NCBI GenBank assembly: GCA_015680685.1
Contig: MNCI01025042.1
Coordinates: 103,784-163,841, forward strand
Direction of reading: 5' to 3'
DNA: 60,058 nucleotides
Origin: Gnetum montanum
Taxonomy: Eukaryota > Streptophyta > Gnetopsida > Gnetales > Gnetaceae
Numbering within the stretch: position 1 is the first letter of the stretch; the number at the start of each line of letters is the position of its first letter. A program made the position numbers and the translations under genes. Below, piece after piece: positions 56,754 to 60,058 of the stretch. The notes beneath the pieces were generated by a model that worked only from the letters and a program-made list of their open reading frames with translations, had not been told where the DNA came from and did not search any database.

Positions 56754-56766
56754 CCTTTTTATAAGG
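56754..56766 (-). promoter_or_regulatory. Gypsy-5 LTR TATA box (minus)
   Basis: Minus strand CCTTATAAAAAGG, homologous to CCTATAAAAAGG in the sister LTRs. Confidence 0.7.
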
Positions 56767-57429
56767 TTGAAAAGGTTGGTAGGTAAGTTACAAAATATCT
56801 TGGGTGGTTATAACCACCATAGAGATAAAAAAGCTGCAGGTGACAAGTGTCCTATTCAGTTGCCAAGTGTCTTCATTCAGTTGCCAAGTGGTCACCATGG
56901 AGATAAAAAGGTTGTAGTTGACAAGTGTTCCAATTAGTTGACAAGTGGCCCATTTAGTTGACAAGTGGCCATTGTGGAGATGAAGAGGTTGTAGTTGACA
57001 AGTGGCCTTGGTGGTGGTTATAACCACCATTTCAATTGACAAGTGTTCAATTCATATGGGACTTTGAACAATTGTTGCACAAATTCCCTTTTTAAATCAT
57101 AAAATATTTTATTGTTATTTACATCATAGTAGTAGAGATAATAACCATGGAGTTGATGCATACATGGATGGGTTAATATATAAATATATATGTACATGTG
57201 TAATATTTGTCCATCTTTCTAATGCTTAGGACCCATGATTTTCTTTTCCTTTTTAAACAATAAGTAAATATATAATTTTTGTCCTAGGAGAAAATTAAAA
57301 TTTAACATGACCACTTTCACCATAGTGAAATTATGCACCCTTGGAATCTCGATTATGGTCATTAGAAAATAATTGTTCAGAATCTTGGTTAAAAATGATC
57401 ATTTTAATTTCTAAATAGCTTTGTTTAGA

Positions 57430-57960
57430 CATGTATCATCTGTTTACCGGGTGCTGCTCGATGTTCATGCCTACCGCTATCCAGAATTTTGTTTTAATCA
57501 CCGTTGCAAGTGCAATAGTTGTAGCAGAGAGGCCAAGATCAAAACCAAAGTCATAGGTCAGCAACACAAGTAGGTTTAAGGCTGGAGGCTCATTCCCCTT
57601 ACATACAATAGCAAGCACATCCTCGCAAGGTTGTGCACCGGCAAATGGATCAACCCTAACCCTAGCAGAAATGGCTGGCCGCGGAGCCTCATTCTACAAA
57701 ATTCTCAGGCTTTCACCTTCGGCGCCACCTGCAATATTTTTTTAGCCGCTGTGCCAATCTTCAACTCTGTTCGCTCACGACACTAGCACAGGAAGATGAT
57801 CGCCATTGGTCAAGAATGATCGGTGCTACTGATCTATCTGGAAAAATGTTGGCATCATGCAGATTTCTTGTCAAAACCCTCACGGCACCGTAGGCTGGAT
57901 TTCTAGGTGGATTCTACGGTTTCTTGCGCGATTCTGCGTCATTGCCGGCTACTAGGGTTT
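57430..57960. other. Cargo of unknown origin in Gypsy-5 LTR (with an open reading frame on minus)
   Basis: The minus strand reads RVDPFAGAQPCEDVLAIVCK and then a hydrophobic run (LLVLLTYDFGFDLGLSATTI) to NIEQHPVNR before a stop near 57436. On the plus strand, after CTAGCAGAA, an ATG at 57671 gives MAGRGASFYKILRLSPSAPP before a stop. Both look like real coding ends, and the sequence is richer in GC than the LTR. Neither is recognised, so capture from a host gene is inferred by context only. Confidence 0.4.
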
Positions 57961-58119
57961 GAGCGAGCAGTGACAAAATGAAGGAGACGGTAGAGATGAC
58001 GAAGGGAGTCACGAGAGTGGGTGAGGTAGGATGGGAGCAGCTTCCATTTTCGATTAGCACTACCTAGTAGTGTCCGCCCTGGGCCCTGTTGAATTCCTGA
58101 AACTGAGCCTGGATGCTCC

Positions 58120-58555
58120 TTGACATGAAATTTCCCTAGCAAAGAAATTGTACGAGAGGTTCAAGTAATGAAGATTTGAAAGATTTAACAGAGTATCTGG
58201 AATAGATCCCATGAAAGCATTGTAGGATAGATCTAAGCTTTGAAGCTATCTCATCTTTTTGCCAATTGAATCCAGGATGCTGCTGCTGAAATTATTGAAA
58301 GATAAATTAACTTGCCTAGCGTCCAACCATTTTTGCATAGAATCTCCAATATTTCCAGAGAGATGGTTACCAAAGAGATTGATGTATTGAGCCATTTGAA
58401 GCCCTCCAATGTCTACAAGCACTATCCCACACAGACGGTTTCATGGAAGATCAAATTTGAATATTACGTTTCTTAGTCAAGCAACTTCTGACGGTATAGT
58501 TCCTGAGAGCTGGTTTCCTGATAGAACCAGCAATTCCAGATGACTGAATTAAACT
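58120..58555 (-). pseudogene. Captured leucine-rich-repeat receptor gene fragment
   Basis: The minus strand gives about five plant-type LRRs in order, interrupted by three stops: LELLVLSGNQLSGTIPSEVA, then NRLCGIVLVDIGGLQMAQYI, INLFGNHLSGNIGDSM, VNLSFNNFSSSILDSIG, LQSLDLSYNAFMGSIPDTL and LHYLNLSYNFFAREIS. The repeat spacing is 24 residues with the L-x-x-L-x-L-x-x-N-x-L/F-x-G-x-I-P consensus of LRR-receptor kinases and receptor-like proteins. The last repeat and the following Cys-Gln-Gly match the region that ends the ectodomain (GEIPxxGxF). No signal peptide, membrane segment or kinase is present. It lies in sense orientation in the LTR U3. Confidence 0.88.
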
Positions 58556-58569
58556 TATTCCATGTGGTC

Positions 58570-58760
58570 TTTCCCTATTTTTGATCTTTCTTTTGCTTTC
58601 TTCATGGCTCGCATCATAGCAAAGGTTGACGATGCTACTTCAATTGCCGAAACTTCATTGTCACTAGGATTTTTAAACTTTGGATTCAGCCAGTTCCAGA
58701 TTGGAAGATTTTGCAGTTGGTACATGCTTGATTGGTGGTGGAGGTGGCCTTGAAGGTGGT
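58570..58760 (-). pseudogene. Unrecognised captured coding fragment beside the LRR piece
   Basis: A minus-strand frame reads QLQNLPIWNWLNPKFKNPSD, then NEVSAIEVASSTFAMMRAMK and KAKERSKIGKDHME before a stop. The frame is open for over 55 residues and looks conserved (few low-complexity residues), unlike the other shadow frames. A proline-rich run precedes it in another frame (PPPSRPPPPP). Not recognised. It may be a second host gene fragment, or part of the LTR. Confidence 0.4.
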
Positions 58761-59118
58761 GGATGTGGTGTAGGCTTTGTAAGGAGCTTTACCTCATCAA
58801 CAATTACAAAGAGCCCATCCATAGATTCTGCCTGCATCCAAGGATCTTTTGATAAGGAAGATCTTCTATGCTCACCGTAATTGCTGCTTTCATGCACTGA
58901 TTTGGGGAAAATAACTTTGAATGACCTTCACTTCTACGGTTGGTTGATTTCATGTTTGTCCTTAGCAAGCCTATATGATTCGATTGATTTTGAGTGCCCT
59001 CCAACATCTTCAAGGGTATTGAATTGACCCGTAGATGCACTTGATTGTGTAAATATTGTTGAATCCCTTTTCAATCATAATGCCAACTATTCCATGAAAT
59101 GGAAAAAATGTTCCAACA

Positions 59119-59135
59119 TTTCTACCCCCTTTAAA
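59119..59135 (-). other. Gypsy-5 polypurine tract
   Basis: Minus strand AAAGGGGGTAGAAA adjoining TGTTGGAACA. Nearly identical to that of Gypsy-3 (44637-44650). Confidence 0.88.
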
Positions 59136-59326
59136 AGGCTCAAATTTATGCAAGCCTAATTTTAAAACTGAACTATACTTGAAGCTTTTATTGAACTTTT
59201 TACAGTTGAAAACATAAATATTTTTCGAGGAAAATTCCCATCAAACATAAGGTTTAGTGGTATAAAAACCTCATTCCTAAAAAAAAAACAGACAAACTGT
59301 ACATTATCAAGTCCTTTGTTCATGGA

Positions 59327-60025
59327 CTATTCTTGAGATGGGAAGAGAATGGTGAGGATTACTCTGGTAGGAATCCTCATATCTCTAACCTTCTCATAAG
59401 CAATCTCACTATTATTTTTTGGCTTGCTGGAGTTTTCAACTTGATCTTCTTGAGCTTTTTCTTCAGAAATCCTCTCATCTTCTTTCTCAAATGAATTCTC
59501 ATTTTCTTGGAGTGTACAAATTTTATTTTCAACATCTCCTTTTTCAACCATTTTACTTTTTCGATTTGAAGTAATATTATCTATCATTAAAGGTTTGCTA
59601 TAGATATATATCTGATTTGGTTCTCCTTTCCAAGGTAGGCACATGTGAGAATAATCTGTTGATATGTAACCTAAGAAATTCTTACTCCAACTTCTACTCA
59701 ATAAGAGACTATGCGAATCTGGTATATCTGCCACTTGAATAGTTACTCTACTCCTAATGTGGGGTTCAGAAGCAATTTCCAATAGAAAATTTGATAATTT
59801 ACCCACAATCTTCACTCTACTTTTATCCACTTAAACAATCTTCTTATTTGATTTTTCAGGAATCAAACCAAGTTTCTTACATATAGACAATGGCATTATA
59901 ATAGATGTAGCTCTAGAATCAACCAAACAATTGTGTAAGTATGTATCCTTTAATTTCATTGTCAAAAGAAAAGGAGGAGCTTCCTTATCATACGAGGTCT
60001 TTAATTTCTCATCATTGTTGGACAC
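59327..60025 (-). pseudogene. Gypsy-5 aspartic protease fused to the 3'-ORF tail (RT and integrase absent)
   Basis: The frame 60025-59831 contains LHNCLVDSRATSIIMPLSIC (retropepsin active site DSG as DSR) and KKLGLIPE. One in-frame TAA follows, then 59830-59327 continues: KIVGKLSNFLLEIASEPHIR, VTIQVADIPDSHSLLLSRSW, DYSHMCLPWKG and, after an acidic linker, YEKVRDMRIPTRVILTI ending FPSQE. The last 50 residues equal the tail of the Gypsy-3 3' ORF. So protease leads directly into the 3' tail, with no RT, RNase H or integrase, and the 3' UTR and PPT follow. A non-autonomous derivative. The 5' half lies beyond the window. Confidence 0.85.
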
Positions 60026-60058
60026 ATAACTTAACTCTAATTCTCTAGCTCTCCTTTT

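Larger units (their letters stand above)
55757..59118 (-). mobile_element. Gypsy-5 3' LTR with captured LRR gene fragment (3362 bp)
   Basis: Minus sense: TGTTGGAACATTTTTTCCATTTCATGG (given as TGTTGGAACA and CCATTTCATGG) to GGTTGCCAACA, preceded by a polypurine tract. 55757-56770 matches, reversed, the U5/R/TATA part of the Gypsy-3 and solo LTRs; repeats of CACTTGTCAACT type at 56835-57050. The U3 between 57400 and 59000 holds cargo. About 218 bp are missing at the single N (56092). Confidence 0.92.

Noticed and set aside
1-60058. tRNA, rRNA or plastid/mitochondrial insertions
   Set aside because: No tRNA cloverleaf, rRNA core or organelle gene was recognised by eye. Primer-binding sites resemble the end of initiator Met-tRNA but are not tRNA genes.

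Overview
The window is plant nuclear DNA made almost entirely of nested, decayed retrotransposons. No intact host gene, tRNA, rRNA or CRISPR array is visible. Plant origin follows from the Copia and Gypsy polyprotein types, initiator-Met-tRNA primer-binding sites, and plant-type host gene fragments (TM9SF/nonaspanin, leucine-rich-repeat receptor). The AT-rich, TE-saturated, strongly eroded content would fit a large-genome seed plant such as a gymnosperm; that last step is inference.

Layout. 1-1290: 3' part of an LTR (family A) with 181-bp tandem repeats. 1291-3990: minus-strand LINE remnant split by a plus-sense Gypsy LTR (family X, copy X0, about 2270-3369). 4080-5700: a second LINE remnant, plus strand. 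5830-8383: plus-strand Copia pol remnant (Copia-0). 8404-11856: two abutting family-X LTRs. 11857-24050: minus-strand Tat-like Gypsy remnant (Gypsy-1), interrupted by a complete Copia element with GTAAT target duplications (Copia-1, 11998-18183) and by a solo LTR of family A with ATACT duplications (21333-22400). 24060-32617: a segment rich in ACTACGCTAGC-type repeats, split by a gag-only Copia element with CCATA duplications (Copia-2, 24459-30702). 32618-55756: a second Tat-like Gypsy (Gypsy-2, minus), split by Gypsy-3 (plus, 38406-about 45095) and by a 3.2-kb solo LTR with CAATG duplications (49471-52670). 55757-60058: 3' LTR and 3' end of a minus-strand relative of Gypsy-3 (Gypsy-5), running off the window.

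Main discovery candidate. The Gypsy-3/solo/Gypsy-5 LTRs form one family. Their U5/R/TATA part is closely similar, but the U3 is modular. In the solo LTR the U3 holds the 5' UTR and first coding segment of a host TM9SF gene. In the Gypsy-5 LTR it holds a stretch of a leucine-rich-repeat receptor gene. In the Gypsy-3 5' LTR it holds a different unidentified segment. Host gene fragments therefore seem to be captured inside the LTR, upstream of the element's own TATA box, so each would be duplicated to both ends on transposition. The family also has an extra ORF downstream of integrase; its C-terminus (MRIPTRV motif) is kept in a derivative that lacks reverse transcriptase and integrase.

A second theme: four LTR families each carry a private array of short repeats in U3. 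In three of them the repeat is a CpG-containing palindrome (ACGCGATATCGCGT, AGACGTCT, TACGCTAGCGTA-like), now decaying to TpG/CpA, as expected from cytosine methylation. Coding-looking stretches are nearly all broken by stops and frameshifts; the few open ones are noted individually.
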